This document shows, piece by piece, positions 27,416-35,843 of a DNA stretch of 64,000 nt; position 1 is the first letter of the stretch; the number at the start of each line of letters is the position of its first letter. Made by a program: the position numbers and the translations under genes. The notes below the pieces were generated by a model that searched no databases, was not told where the DNA came from, and was given only the letters and a program-made list of their open reading frames with translations. Source of the stretch: Pseudophaeobacter sp965641885 (GTDB lineage: Bacteria; Pseudomonadota; Alphaproteobacteria; Rhodobacterales; Rhodobacteraceae); contig OZ282574.1 in NCBI GenBank assembly GCA_965641885.1, positions 4,092,001 through 4,156,000 of the forward strand, given 5' to 3'.

Positions 27416-27916
27416 ATGATTCCCGCCACTCTCCTCTCCCGGCTCACCCTGCGTTTGACTGGGGCTTTTTGTGCAATGTGCCTGGGGCTCTTTGTGCTGG
27501 CCTCGCAACTGGATGCCGGGAGTGCGATCATCACCGACCGCCATGTCCAGAGCCGCATCACTCTCATGACCGGACAAAAGGCAGCCCTCATCACCTTGAG
27601 CGATATGGTGGCCGGGCGAACGCCCTATAACGCGGCCTCAGCCCGGGCCGCGCGCCGCGCCCTGATCTCAGCCACCGGCTCTATTCCCAAGCGGTTCAGA
27701 AAGCAGCGTATGGAGCCCAATTCACATGCGAGGCCCGAGATCTGGCTGCAGTGGAGCGACTTTAAACAACGCGCCGAGACCGCCCGCCTGATGGCCAAGG
27801 AGATCAACAGCAAGTCCCTGACCGGGCTGCGCCGCACCATTCCCCCGATGATAGAGGCCTGTCACAGCTGCCACGAGACCTATCGCGGCACCCCAAACAG
27901 GGCGATTACGCACTAG
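27416..27916 (+). CDS. Cytochrome c'-like periplasmic protein
   Basis: This protein of 166 residues begins with a hydrophobic export segment (LTGAFCAMCLGLFVLASQ) and ends with one heme-binding motif CHSCHETYR near residue 150. A single CxxCH close to the C-terminus with an all-helical body is the hallmark of the cytochrome c' and c556 group. Such proteins bind gases such as NO or carry electrons in the periplasm. AGGGAGGA precedes the ATG. It stands alone, so no redox partner is suggested. The spacing of cysteines and the C-terminal position are clear; the exact subgroup is not. Confidence 0.8.
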   Translation: MIPATLLSRLTLRLTGAFCAMCLGLFVLASQLDAGSAIITDRHVQSRITLMTGQKAALITLSDMVAGRTPYNAASARAARRALISATGSIPKRFRKQRMEPNSHARPEIWLQWSDFKQRAETARLMAKEINSKSLTGLRRTIPPMIEACHSCHETYRGTPNRAITH

Positions 27917-28039
27917 CACCCTTATTCTGTGTGCGCGCCCCGCGCCAAGTGCAGCACAGAAAATTTCGGCCGCAGATAAGACCCGCAGGAAAAAAACGCC
28001 GTAAATGCGCTGGTTAGCGGCAGCCGTCCGGTACGGAGC

Positions 28040-28666
28040 TCAGCATGGCGATGCTGCGTAGCGGGCCAGGAAAGTCTCGACTGCACCGTCGATCACCCGA
28101 CGGCGGTCTTCATCCGACACATCCGGGTCGATCTTGAACAACACGCGCGGCACCAGGTCAGCGCGGCAGAGCTCGGCAAATTGATCGGCGGCGAGGTCGA
28201 AATCCTCAATCACCAACTCGCCCTTGGCTGTGGCACTGTGCAGATAGTCCCGGATCTTGCTGCGGATCAGCATCGGGCCACTCTCGTAGAACTGACGCCC
28301 AAGATCCGGGAACCGGTCGGCCTCAGCCACGCAAATACGGAACATGCGCATGCCAAAATCAGACAGGCTGGCGGACAGAATGTGCCCGGCCGCCGCGCGC
28401 AGAACCTCGCGCGGCGGGCAATTGGCTGCGGCCAGATCCATCGGGGCATTCGCCTGACGGATACACTCGCTGCGGGCGACCTCCATGAACAAGAGCCTCT
28501 TGTCCGGAAAATAGTTGTAGAGGGTCGCCTTGGAAACGCCGGCCACCCGGGCGATTTCGTCAACACTGGCGCCTTCAAAACCATCCGCCAAAAAGACCTC
28601 GCGCGCGCCTTTCAGGACCTGGTCAAATTTCCGTCCCGTTCGCAAAATGCTGGCGTGTTCGTTCAT
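28040..28666 (-). CDS. TetR/AcrR-family transcriptional regulator
   Basis: This 208-residue protein has an N-terminal TetR helix-turn-helix (about residues 15-62; ASVDEIARVAGVSKATLYNYFPDK). Its ligand-binding domain contains SDFGMRMFRICVAEADRFPDL, which resembles AefR-type C-terminal domains. It probably represses an efflux or metabolic gene. The nearest divergent gene is the AEC transporter at 29118, separated by 450 bp of repeat-rich DNA, so regulation of that transporter is possible but not shown. Confidence 0.9.
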   Translation of the reverse strand: MNEHASILRTGRKFDQVLKGAREVFLADGFEGASVDEIARVAGVSKATLYNYFPDKRLLFMEVARSECIRQANAPMDLAAANCPPREVLRAAAGHILSASLSDFGMRMFRICVAEADRFPDLGRQFYESGPMLIRSKIRDYLHSATAKGELVIEDFDLAADQFAELCRADLVPRVLFKIDPDVSDEDRRRVIDGAVETFLARYAASPC

Positions 28667-28781
28667 GGCTGACCTCGTGGCGCTGGCGGGAAGGAACCCC
28701 TACCCTAGCGCAGAGTGGCAGGGTTCAACAACTCTCTCCTCAGGGTCCCTTGCCCCAAAGGACCCATCCGGGCGCAATAGC

Positions 28782-28862
28782 CGGGGGGCTCCCGCCCACC
28801 CCTGGGCCTTCTTACGAAGGTCGGGGTCGTTGGGCATGGCGCCGCGCTGTCGCGCGGCGCTG
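28782..28862 (-). repeat. REP-like element, copy 2 (minus orientation)
   Basis: Read on the minus strand: hairpin 1 GCGCCGCGC-GACA-GCGCGGCGC, then ATGCCCAACGACC in place of the usual core, hairpin 2 CCTTCGTAAGAAGG, and the end GTGGGCGGGAGCCCCCCGG. Its hairpin 1 faces that of copy 3. Confidence 0.75.
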
Positions 28863-28974
28863 CACCGCAGTACAAAACCCGCTTTGCGAGCCGCCACCGT
28901 CGCAGGATCTCTACCGACAAGCGCGCGCAGCAACATGAAAATTTCACCTCTTACTTCTCCCAAAATGCGCCACC

Positions 28975-29048
28975 CGCACCGCGCGACAGCGCGGTGCCCG
29001 GCCCAACGGGAGGCGGGCATCTTTGATGCCCAAACGACGGGCGGGAGC
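28975..29048 (+). repeat. REP-like element, copy 3
   Basis: Hairpin 1 is CACCGCGC-GACA-GCGCGGTG (28975-28994). The core CCCGGCCCAACGGGAG follows. Hairpin 2 is GGGCATC-TTT-GATGCCC (29013-29029). The end is CGGGCGGGAGCTC. It shares the GCGCGACAGCGCGG stem sequence with copy 2. Confidence 0.8.
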
Positions 29049-29117
29049 TCTGCCTTTCACCTCTCCAGCTCTCCTTTCAGCCTTGCCTTTTTAATCAGAG
29101 CCGCTAGCAATCGAGAC

Positions 29118-30047
29118 ATGGTCGACATATTCTTCAGAACACTGCCCTTTTTTGCAATTATCGGTCTTGGATACTGGGCCGGTCGGACGCGATTCTTCAC
29201 CGAAGAGGCCACGGCCTATCTCACCAAATTTGTCTTCTTCTTCCCGCTGTCTGCGATGATTTTCCGGTTTGCAGCCAATCTGTCCTTTGCGGAAATCTTC
29301 GATCTGGATCTGGTGTTCGCCTATCTGGCGGGCACACTGGCGGTCTATGTTCTGGTCACCCTTGTTGCCATGCTGCGTCGCCTCGACATGCCCACTGCCG
29401 CTGTCGAGGCGCAATGCGCGGCGATTGGCAATGTTGGCTTTCTTGGCCTTCCCATGATGGCCATGCTCTTTGGTGAAGCCTCCATCGCCCCCATGATGGT
29501 GGTGCTCAGTGTTGACCTGGTGGTGTTCTCGTCGCTCATCGTGATCCTGATCAATCTCGGGCGTGGATCTGGCCTGGGTCTTTCAACGTTAAAACTGGTT
29601 TTGTTTGGCCTGCTGCGCAACCCGATGATTCTCGCCATCTGCGCCGGTCTGGCCTGGTCTGCTGCAGAAATTCCGATCCCGGTGCCGATGAATGACTTTC
29701 TCTCCATCCTAGGCGGTGCTGCCACCCCGGGCGCCCTGTTTGCCATTGGCGCCTCGCTGGCGTCAAAATCCGCCGAGCGCATGCAGGTCGCGATCTGGCT
29801 CAGCTTTGCCAAACTGGTGCTGCACCCGCTCTGCGTCGCCTTTGGCGTCCTCTACCTGTTTCAGGTCACGCCTTTTTCAGCGATGATCGCCATAGCAGCG
29901 GCCTCGCTGCCGGTGGCCGGAAATGTCTACATGCTGGCACAGCACTACGGGGTGGCTCCGCACCGCGCCTCGGCCGCCATTCTGATTTCAACCCTGCTGT
30001 CGATTGTGACCGTTCCCCTGGTGATCGCCTGGGTTTCAACGCTCTAG
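29118..30047 (+). CDS. AEC family transporter
   Basis: This 309-residue membrane protein has about ten helices in two five-helix halves, as in the auxin efflux carrier/malonate transporter family (PF03547). GYWAGRTRFFTEEATAYLTKFVF opens the first half, and GNVGFLGLPMM and GNVYMLAQHYG are the broken-helix segments of the two halves. Bacterial members export or import dicarboxylates and related acids; the substrate here is unknown. The ATG at 29118 gives the normal N-terminus; the frame continues upstream through a repeat element and is not coding there. Confidence 0.87.
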   Translation: MVDIFFRTLPFFAIIGLGYWAGRTRFFTEEATAYLTKFVFFFPLSAMIFRFAANLSFAEIFDLDLVFAYLAGTLAVYVLVTLVAMLRRLDMPTAAVEAQCAAIGNVGFLGLPMMAMLFGEASIAPMMVVLSVDLVVFSSLIVILINLGRGSGLGLSTLKLVLFGLLRNPMILAICAGLAWSAAEIPIPVPMNDFLSILGGAATPGALFAIGASLASKSAERMQVAIWLSFAKLVLHPLCVAFGVLYLFQVTPFSAMIAIAAASLPVAGNVYMLAQHYGVAPHRASAAILISTLLSIVTVPLVIAWVSTL

Positions 30048-30203
30048 TGCGCCCCTGGATCAGGCCACGGGTCGGACAACAGGTCAAACAATTCAGCTTT
30101 TTGTAACGTGATTGCCGCAAAACACCTGTAGCTGCTGCGGCTCCACTGGACCTGCGCGCGCCCGGCAGGTAGCGATATGGCAACCACATAGAGGAGCCTC
30201 ACC

Positions 30204-31037
30204 ATGGAAACCGTCTCGCAGAACAAGGCCTTTGGCGGCCAGCAGGGTGTCTATCGTCACAAAAGCAGCAGCACCAATTGCGACATGACCTTTGGTCTGT
30301 TTCTGCCCGAAGAAGCCAAAGACGGCCCGGTGCCGATCCTGTGGTACCTCTCGGGCCTCACCTGCAACCACGAAAATGCCATGACCAAGGCAGGGGCGCA
30401 GGCCTGGTGCGCCGAACAGGGCATCGCCATCGTCTTTCCAGACACCTCACCACGTGGCGAGGGCGTCGCCGATGACGAAGCCTATGATCTTGGTCAGGGG
30501 GCCGGGTTTTACGTCAACGCGACGCAAGAGCCCTGGGCCGCGCACTACCAGATGTGGGACTATCTCGCCGACGAGCTGCCCGCCCTGCTGGGCGAACAGT
30601 TTGCCATCGACCTCAACCGCCAGGCCATCACCGGTCACTCCATGGGCGGTCATGGTGCCCTGACACTGGCGATGAACCTGCCGGGCCGCTTCCGCTCGGT
30701 CTCGGCCTTTGCGCCGATCTGCAATCCGACCGGAGCCGACTGGGGCCGCAAGCAGCTCAGCGCCTACCTTGGCGATGACGAGACCACCTGGGTCAAACAT
30801 GACGCCTCGCTTATGATGCGCGACACAGGCTTTGAGGGCCCTGTTCTGATTGATACCGGCACGGCGGACCAGTTCATTGACCTGTTGCGCCCCGAAGCGC
30901 TGGCGACAGCCATGGCGGAAAAACGTCAGGATGCCATCCTGCGCCTGCAGCCGGGCTATGATCATAGCTATTTCTTTGTTTCCAGCTTCATGGAAGACCA
31001 CGTCACCTTCCACGCCGAAGCTCTGTACCGGGACTGA
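30204..31037 (+). CDS. fghA: S-formylglutathione hydrolase
   Basis: This 277-residue serine esterase of the esterase D family hydrolyses S-formylglutathione to formate and glutathione, the second step of glutathione-dependent formaldehyde oxidation. The nucleophile is in TGHSMGGHGALT (about residue 148). The acid and His are in DTGTADQF and GYDHSYFF. LWYLSGLTCNHENAMTKAGAQ is highly typical. GAGGAG precedes the ATG. The sthA-type gene starts four bases after its stop, an unusual partner that suggests coupling of formaldehyde oxidation to nicotinamide balance. Confidence 0.95.
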   Translation: METVSQNKAFGGQQGVYRHKSSSTNCDMTFGLFLPEEAKDGPVPILWYLSGLTCNHENAMTKAGAQAWCAEQGIAIVFPDTSPRGEGVADDEAYDLGQGAGFYVNATQEPWAAHYQMWDYLADELPALLGEQFAIDLNRQAITGHSMGGHGALTLAMNLPGRFRSVSAFAPICNPTGADWGRKQLSAYLGDDETTWVKHDASLMMRDTGFEGPVLIDTGTADQFIDLLRPEALATAMAEKRQDAILRLQPGYDHSYFFVSSFMEDHVTFHAEALYRD

Positions 31038-31040
31038 TCC

Positions 31041-32573
31041 ATGACAACCTCCACCACCCCGACCATGACTGATTTCGACTATGACTATGACCTTGTAATC
31101 ATCGGGTCCGGCCCCTCGGGTCGCACAGCAGCCATTCAGGCGGGCAAACTGAAACGCCGGGTGCTGGTGATCGACCGGGCGGACCGGCTGGGCGGGGTAT
31201 CGGTGCATACCGGCACCGTGCCGTCAAAAACCCTGCGCGAAACCGTGCTGAACCTCTCTGGCTGGCGCGAGCGCAGCTTTTATGGCCGCGCCTACCGGGT
31301 GAAAGACCAGATCGCCGCCGAAGACCTGAAGGCCCGCCTGCATATGACGCTGGACCACGAGGTGGATGTGCTGGAACATCAGTTCAACCGCAACCACGTG
31401 GAATGGCTGGCCGGTCTGGCCAAGTTCATTGGCCCAAATGAGGTTGAGGTCGCCACCGAGGCCGGAGACACCACCCGGATCACCGGCGAAAAATTCCTCA
31501 TCGCCACCGGGACGCGCACCTATCGGCCAGATAATGTGCCTTTCAATGGAAAAACCGTTGTCGACGGCGACGAGTTCCTGGAGATGGCCTCTATTCCCCG
31601 CTCGCTGATTGTTGTCGGAGCCGGCGTCATCGGGGTGGAATATGCCACCATGTTCTCGACCCTGGACGTGCGTGTCACGCTGATCGAGCCACGCGATACC
31701 TTTCTGGATTTCATCGACAGCACCCTCATTCAGGATTTCACCCATCAGATCCGTGAAAACGGCGTTGATCTGCGCCTTGGCTCTGCGATTGAGAGCATCG
31801 AAGACGAAGGCGACCATATTGAGGTCACGCTGGACAATGGCCGTCACGTCCGCAGCGAAATGCTGCTGTTTGCGGCAGGTCGCATGGGCAATACCGACGG
31901 GCTGAACCTCAAATCCGTGGGGCTGGAGACCGATCATCGCGGGCGCCTCAGCGTCGAGCGCAAGACCTACCAGACCGAGGTGCCGCATATCTATGCCACC
32001 GGCGATGTGATCGGCCACCCCTCGCTGGCCTCGACCTCGCTGCAGCAGGGGCGCGTTGCCGCCTGCCACGCGCTGGAAACCCCAACCCTGCCCGAAAGCC
32101 CCTGGTATCCCTATGGCATCTATTCGGTGCCGGAAATGTCCACCTGCGGCATGTCAGAAGAAGAGCTGCAGGAGCGTGGCATCAACTACGAGATCGGGGT
32201 TGCCCGTTTCCGCGAGACCTCACGCGGGCATATCATGGGGCTGGAGCACGGCATGTTGAAAATGCTGATCAGCCTTAAAACACGCCGGGTTCTGGGGGTG
32301 CAGATCGTTGGCGAAGGCGCCACCGAGCTGATCCATATTGGCCAGGCGGTGATGAACCTGCAGGGCACAGTGGACTATTTTGTCCAGAACACCTTCAACT
32401 ACCCGACCCTGGCCGAGGCCTATAAAATCGCCGGTCTCGACGCCTTTAACCGCATGCCGATCCCGGATGAGTTCAAGGTGAAAAAGCCAGCCGCAAAGGC
32501 CGCTGCAAAACCCAGGGCAAAACCTGGCACAAAACCAGCCGCGAGCAGCGCCGACAAAAAGGCCAGCAAGTGA
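31041..32573 (+). CDS. sthA: Soluble pyridine nucleotide transhydrogenase, with basic tail
   Basis: This 510-residue flavoprotein of the disulfide-reductase superfamily transfers hydride between NADPH and NAD. FAD binds at IIGSGPSGRTAA and NAD(P) at VVGAGVIGVEYA. The segment GGVSVHTGTVPSKTLRE lacks the redox cysteines of lipoamide dehydrogenase, as expected for SthA. After the dimerisation domain (ends near residue 478) comes a tail of about 30 residues made of Lys, Ala, Pro and Ser, which the enteric protein lacks. The stop overlaps the GTG of the next gene. Confidence 0.92.
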   Translation: MTTSTTPTMTDFDYDYDLVIIGSGPSGRTAAIQAGKLKRRVLVIDRADRLGGVSVHTGTVPSKTLRETVLNLSGWRERSFYGRAYRVKDQIAAEDLKARLHMTLDHEVDVLEHQFNRNHVEWLAGLAKFIGPNEVEVATEAGDTTRITGEKFLIATGTRTYRPDNVPFNGKTVVDGDEFLEMASIPRSLIVVGAGVIGVEYATMFSTLDVRVTLIEPRDTFLDFIDSTLIQDFTHQIRENGVDLRLGSAIESIEDEGDHIEVTLDNGRHVRSEMLLFAAGRMGNTDGLNLKSVGLETDHRGRLSVERKTYQTEVPHIYATGDVIGHPSLASTSLQQGRVAACHALETPTLPESPWYPYGIYSVPEMSTCGMSEEELQERGINYEIGVARFRETSRGHIMGLEHGMLKMLISLKTRRVLGVQIVGEGATELIHIGQAVMNLQGTVDYFVQNTFNYPTLAEAYKIAGLDAFNRMPIPDEFKVKKPAAKAAAKPRAKPGTKPAASSADKKASK

Positions 32574-33028
32574 GCACGCTTTATATCGACGCCGACGCCT
32601 GCCCGGTCAAAGAAGAGGCCGAGCGGGTGGCAACCCGCCACAAGATCAAGATGTATGTGGTCTCCAACGGCGGGCTGCGCCCTTCGCGCAACCCACTTGT
32701 GGAGAATATCATCGTCTCTGAAGGCCCCGATGTGGCGGATATGTGGATCGAAGAGCGCTGCGGGCCCGGTGATGTGGTGGTCACGGGCGACATCCCTCTG
32801 GCGGCCAAATGCATCGAGGCCGGCGCGCAGGTGCTGCGCCACAATGGCGAGCGCTTTACCCCCGCCAATATCGGCCAGCAGCTGGCCATGCGCGACCTGA
32901 TGGCCGATTTGCGCGCCGCCAATCCCCTTGGCGCTGGCGGCTCTGGCAAAGGATTCACCAAAGCGGATCGGTCCCGGTTTTTAGACTCACTGGAACGCGA
33001 AGTCCGCGCGGCCAAAGCCCTCGGCTAA
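32570..33028 (+). CDS. YaiI/YqxD family protein (DUF188)
   Basis: This 152-residue protein matches the UPF0178/DUF188 family: YIDADACPVKEEAERVA at the N-terminus, VVSNGGLRPSRNP, DVVVTGDIPLAAKCIEAGA and a basic C-terminus. The acidic residues in DADACP and TGDIPLA recall PIN-like nuclease folds, but no activity is established. It starts with GTG overlapping the sthA stop (GTGA), which supports cotranslation with fghA-sthA. Confidence 0.88.
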   Translation: MSTLYIDADACPVKEEAERVATRHKIKMYVVSNGGLRPSRNPLVENIIVSEGPDVADMWIEERCGPGDVVVTGDIPLAAKCIEAGAQVLRHNGERFTPANIGQQLAMRDLMADLRAANPLGAGGSGKGFTKADRSRFLDSLEREVRAAKALG

Positions 33029-33149
33029 GGCCCCTCGCGCCAGCGACTTTCACTTGAGAACGGATACCGCGCTCAAAGGCGCCAATGCTCTCTCAAACCG
33101 CGTCTCAGAAAAACCGGCGCTTTGCCGACCCAGAGCCGGAGTAAATCTT

Positions 33150-33200
33150 TTCCACGTCCCCCCGGTCTCCCCCCATTGCCCCGGCTCAATATTTGCGCGA
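33150..33200 (+). repeat. Copy 1 of a GC-rich motif also found upstream of polA
   Basis: TTCCACGTCCCCC, then ATTGCCCCGGCTC and ATATTTGCGCG. The region at 61317-61380 contains CTCCACATCCCCC, TTGCCCCGGC and GGATTTGCGCG in the same order. Both lie within about 170 bp upstream of a gene. Confidence 0.45.
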
Positions 33201-33232
33201 TGCATCTTCCTGTGGTGCATTGGGAGGCTGTG

Positions 33233-34195
33233 ATGAGCGACACACTGAAGGTCAGCCTTCTGGGGCTTTTTGCCGCTGCCGGCTCTGCGATCTGCTTTTC
33301 CATCATCGACGTGCTGGTCAAATTCCTGTCCGGGGATTACCCGCTCTATCAGGTCGTCTTTCTGCGCTCTCTGGTGGCCCTGCCGGTGCTGTTGCTGATC
33401 CTTGTGCCGCTGGAAGGGGGCTATCATGTCTTGCGCACCCGGCAGCCAAAGCTGCACCTGATCCGTTGTGGCGCGGTGCTGTTTGCCAATATCTGTTTTT
33501 ACACCGGCCTCGCCACCATGCCGATGGCCGATGCGGTGGCCATTGCCTTTGCCACGCCACTGATAGTCACCATCCTGTCGGTCTTTTTGCTGGGTGAGCG
33601 CCCCGGCATCTGGCGCTGGAGCGCAGTGGCTGTTGGCTTTGCAGGCGTGTTGATCATTATGCGCCCGGGGCCCGGAACCTTTCAGGCGGCGGCTATGCTA
33701 CCGTTTTTTGGTGCCTGTGGCTATGCCCTGCTGCATGTGCTGACCCGGCGCGCCGGGGGCGCTGACAGTGCAGCGGCGCTGACCTTCTATCCTTCGATTT
33801 GTTTTATGCTGGTCAGCGCCCTAGTGGGGCTCACCACCGGGGACGGGCGGTTTTCCACTGGCGACAGCCTGGCTGTGGACTTTATCCTGCGGGCCTGGAT
33901 CTGGCCCGCGCCCGGAGACTGGTGGGCCTTTGTTGCCCTTGGGCTGACCGCCTCTGTCGGCGGCTATCTGATCAGCTTTGCCTATCGCCACTGCGAGGCC
34001 GGACTGGTGGCACCCTTTGAATATATCGCCATGCCGATGGCAGTCGTTTGGGGGATTTTGGTGTTTCAGGAATGGCCTGATTTCCCGGTTTGGATCGGAA
34101 GTGCCTTGATCATTGGCGCCGGTCTTGTTTCTCTCTGGCGCGAGACCCGCAACAACCGCCCCACCAGCCGCCCGCGGCCGCGCTCCACCGGCTAG
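33233..34195 (+). CDS. DMT superfamily transporter (EamA)
   Basis: This 320-residue membrane protein has ten predicted helices formed by two EamA repeats. The first repeat ends near FLLGERPGIWRWSAVAVGFAGVLII, and the second near PMAVVWGILVFQEWPDFPVWIGSALIIGAG; both carry the typical glutamate before the last helix. Members export amino acids, nucleosides or other metabolites. GGGAGG lies five bases before the chosen ATG. The HAD gene follows after 14 bp, so the three downstream genes may be one unit. Confidence 0.88.
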   Translation: MSDTLKVSLLGLFAAAGSAICFSIIDVLVKFLSGDYPLYQVVFLRSLVALPVLLLILVPLEGGYHVLRTRQPKLHLIRCGAVLFANICFYTGLATMPMADAVAIAFATPLIVTILSVFLLGERPGIWRWSAVAVGFAGVLIIMRPGPGTFQAAAMLPFFGACGYALLHVLTRRAGGADSAAALTFYPSICFMLVSALVGLTTGDGRFSTGDSLAVDFILRAWIWPAPGDWWAFVALGLTASVGGYLISFAYRHCEAGLVAPFEYIAMPMAVVWGILVFQEWPDFPVWIGSALIIGAGLVSLWRETRNNRPTSRPRPRSTG

Positions 34196-34209
34196 AAAGC
34201 ACCTAAGAC

Positions 34210-34830
34210 ATGACAATAGACGCGGTCGTCTTTGATATCGGCAATGTGCTGATCGAATGGAACCCCGAGCGTTTCTATGATGCCCGCCTTGGCGTTACGG
34301 CCCGCAAACGCCTGTTTGCCGAGGTTGCGCTGCACGCGATGAACCTCGGGCTGGATCGTGGCGATCCTTTTCGCGCCTCGGTCTATGATCTGGCAGAGCA
34401 GCACCCCGAATGGAGCGACGAAATCCGCCATTGGCATGACAGCTGGCTAGAGTTTGCCTATACGGATATCCCGCAATCGGTCCGGGTGCTGCGCGCGCTG
34501 CGTACCAGCGGCGTGCCGGTTCTGGCGCTGAGCAACTTTGGCATTGGCACCTTTGAGCTGGCTGTAACGGCCTATCCGGTTCTGGGCGAATTTGATCAAT
34601 CCTATATCTCGGGGCATCTGGGCTGTATCAAGCCGGATGCAGAGATCTATCAGCATCTGGAACAGGGCAGTGGCATCGCGCCAGACCGGCTGCTGTTTGC
34701 CGATGACCGCCCCGAAAACATCGAGGCCGCTGCCCAGCGTGGCTGGCAAACCCATCTTTTCACCACTCCCGACGACTGGGCCGCGCGCCTGGTCCAGGCG
34801 GGACTATTGACGGCAGAGGACGCACAATGA
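34210..34830 (+). CDS. HAD-like hydrolase (class IA)
   Basis: This 206-residue protein has the HAD motifs in order: FDIGNVLIEW (motif I; the catalytic aspartate is followed by Ile-Gly, as in the YihX group), ALSNFGIGT (motif II), KPDAEIY (motif III lysine) and LFADDRPENIEAA (motif IV). These phosphatases act on small phosphorylated metabolites such as sugar phosphates. It overlaps the ornithine-cyclodeaminase-like gene by four bases, so the two are translated together. The substrate is not evident. Confidence 0.88.
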   Translation: MTIDAVVFDIGNVLIEWNPERFYDARLGVTARKRLFAEVALHAMNLGLDRGDPFRASVYDLAEQHPEWSDEIRHWHDSWLEFAYTDIPQSVRVLRALRTSGVPVLALSNFGIGTFELAVTAYPVLGEFDQSYISGHLGCIKPDAEIYQHLEQGSGIAPDRLLFADDRPENIEAAAQRGWQTHLFTTPDDWAARLVQAGLLTAEDAQ

Positions 34831-35744
34831 GCATTCCCATGATCTCCTTTGACGCAGGCGAAGCCCTGCTCGACTGGATCGGTTTCACCGAGGCGCTGGC
34901 CCGGGGCCACAGCCTGCCCAAGGCCGAAATTGGCGACACGTTTTTGTACCGCGACCCCGACACGTTGCTTAGCCGGTCAGCCTGGATTGATGGCATGGGG
35001 CTGGCGGTGAAGACTGCCAATATCTTCCCGCGCAACCCTGACGCGGGCAAGCCGATGATCAATGGCTCTGTCTGTCTCTATTCCGATCAGGACGGCACGC
35101 TTGAGGCGCTGGTGGATTTCCACCTGGTGACAAAATGGAAGACTGCCGGCGACAGCCTGCTGGGCGCGCTGCGGCTGGCCAATCCTGACAGCCGCGAGGT
35201 GCTGATTGTTGGCGCAGGCACTGTCGCGGCCTCACTGATTGAGGGTTTTGGTGCGGCCTACCCGCAGGCGCAGATCCGGGTCTGCAACCGCACCCAGCCC
35301 AAGGCAGAAGAGCTGGCGGCGCGTTATCCCGGCACCCTGGTCGCCACGGATCTGGAACAGGCGGTGGCGGCGGCGGATATTATCGTCACCTGCACCATGT
35401 CCTCGACCCCGGTGATCAAAGGCGACTGGCTGCGCCCCGGCCAGCACCTGAACATGATCGGCGCCTATCGCCCCGACATGCGCGAGGCTGATGACACCGC
35501 CCTCACCCGGTCGCAGATCTATTGCGACAGTTTTGACACCACGCTGGATCACATCGGGGAATTCAAAATACCGCTGGCCAAAGGGGTCATTCAGCGCAGC
35601 GACGTGCGGGCGGATTTCTACAGCATTGACCAATTTCCCAGCTACGACCCCGCTGCGATCACCCTGTTCAAAAACGGCGGCGGCGCGCATCTGGACCTGA
35701 TGACCAGCCATCATGTTTTGCAGAAATGGAAAACCTCGCAGTGA
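34827..35744 (+). CDS. Ornithine cyclodeaminase / mu-crystallin family protein
   Basis: This 305-residue NAD(P)-binding protein has LIVGAGTVAASLIEGF as Rossmann motif (about residue 128), the family segments TALARGHSLP-like N-terminus, AVKTANIFPRN, and GAYRPDMREADD. Family members include ornithine cyclodeaminase, alanine dehydrogenase and ketimine reductase; they share the fold but differ in substrate. The ATG overlaps the HAD gene (ATGA). A role in cyclic amino acid or imine metabolism is the safest statement. Confidence 0.87.
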   Translation: MSIPMISFDAGEALLDWIGFTEALARGHSLPKAEIGDTFLYRDPDTLLSRSAWIDGMGLAVKTANIFPRNPDAGKPMINGSVCLYSDQDGTLEALVDFHLVTKWKTAGDSLLGALRLANPDSREVLIVGAGTVAASLIEGFGAAYPQAQIRVCNRTQPKAEELAARYPGTLVATDLEQAVAAADIIVTCTMSSTPVIKGDWLRPGQHLNMIGAYRPDMREADDTALTRSQIYCDSFDTTLDHIGEFKIPLAKGVIQRSDVRADFYSIDQFPSYDPAAITLFKNGGGAHLDLMTSHHVLQKWKTSQ

Positions 35745-35843
35745 TCTGGCTGCTCCCTCTGAAGCAGCTATAACTTTGTACCTGCCCTCTGCGCGCCCCT
35801 GCATTTGGGCGCGCAAGCCTCATACCGGGAGACTTTCTGGCAG

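Larger units (their letters stand above)
28667..29117. other. Repeat-rich spacer between the TetR and AEC genes
   Basis: This 451-bp stretch holds two copies of the REP-like element in opposite orientation (28782-28862 and 28975-29048) around about 110 bp of unique sequence. The upstream part (28681-28780) has no feature I can support. Confidence 0.7.

Noticed and set aside
27138..27419. 93-codon open frame before the cytochrome gene
   Set aside because: It overlaps the start of the cytochrome gene, begins beside a tandem duplication and has no protein-like pattern.
28530..29117. Upstream extension of the AEC transporter frame
   Set aside because: It runs through the TetR start region on the other strand and through two REP-like copies; the family N-terminus begins at 29118.
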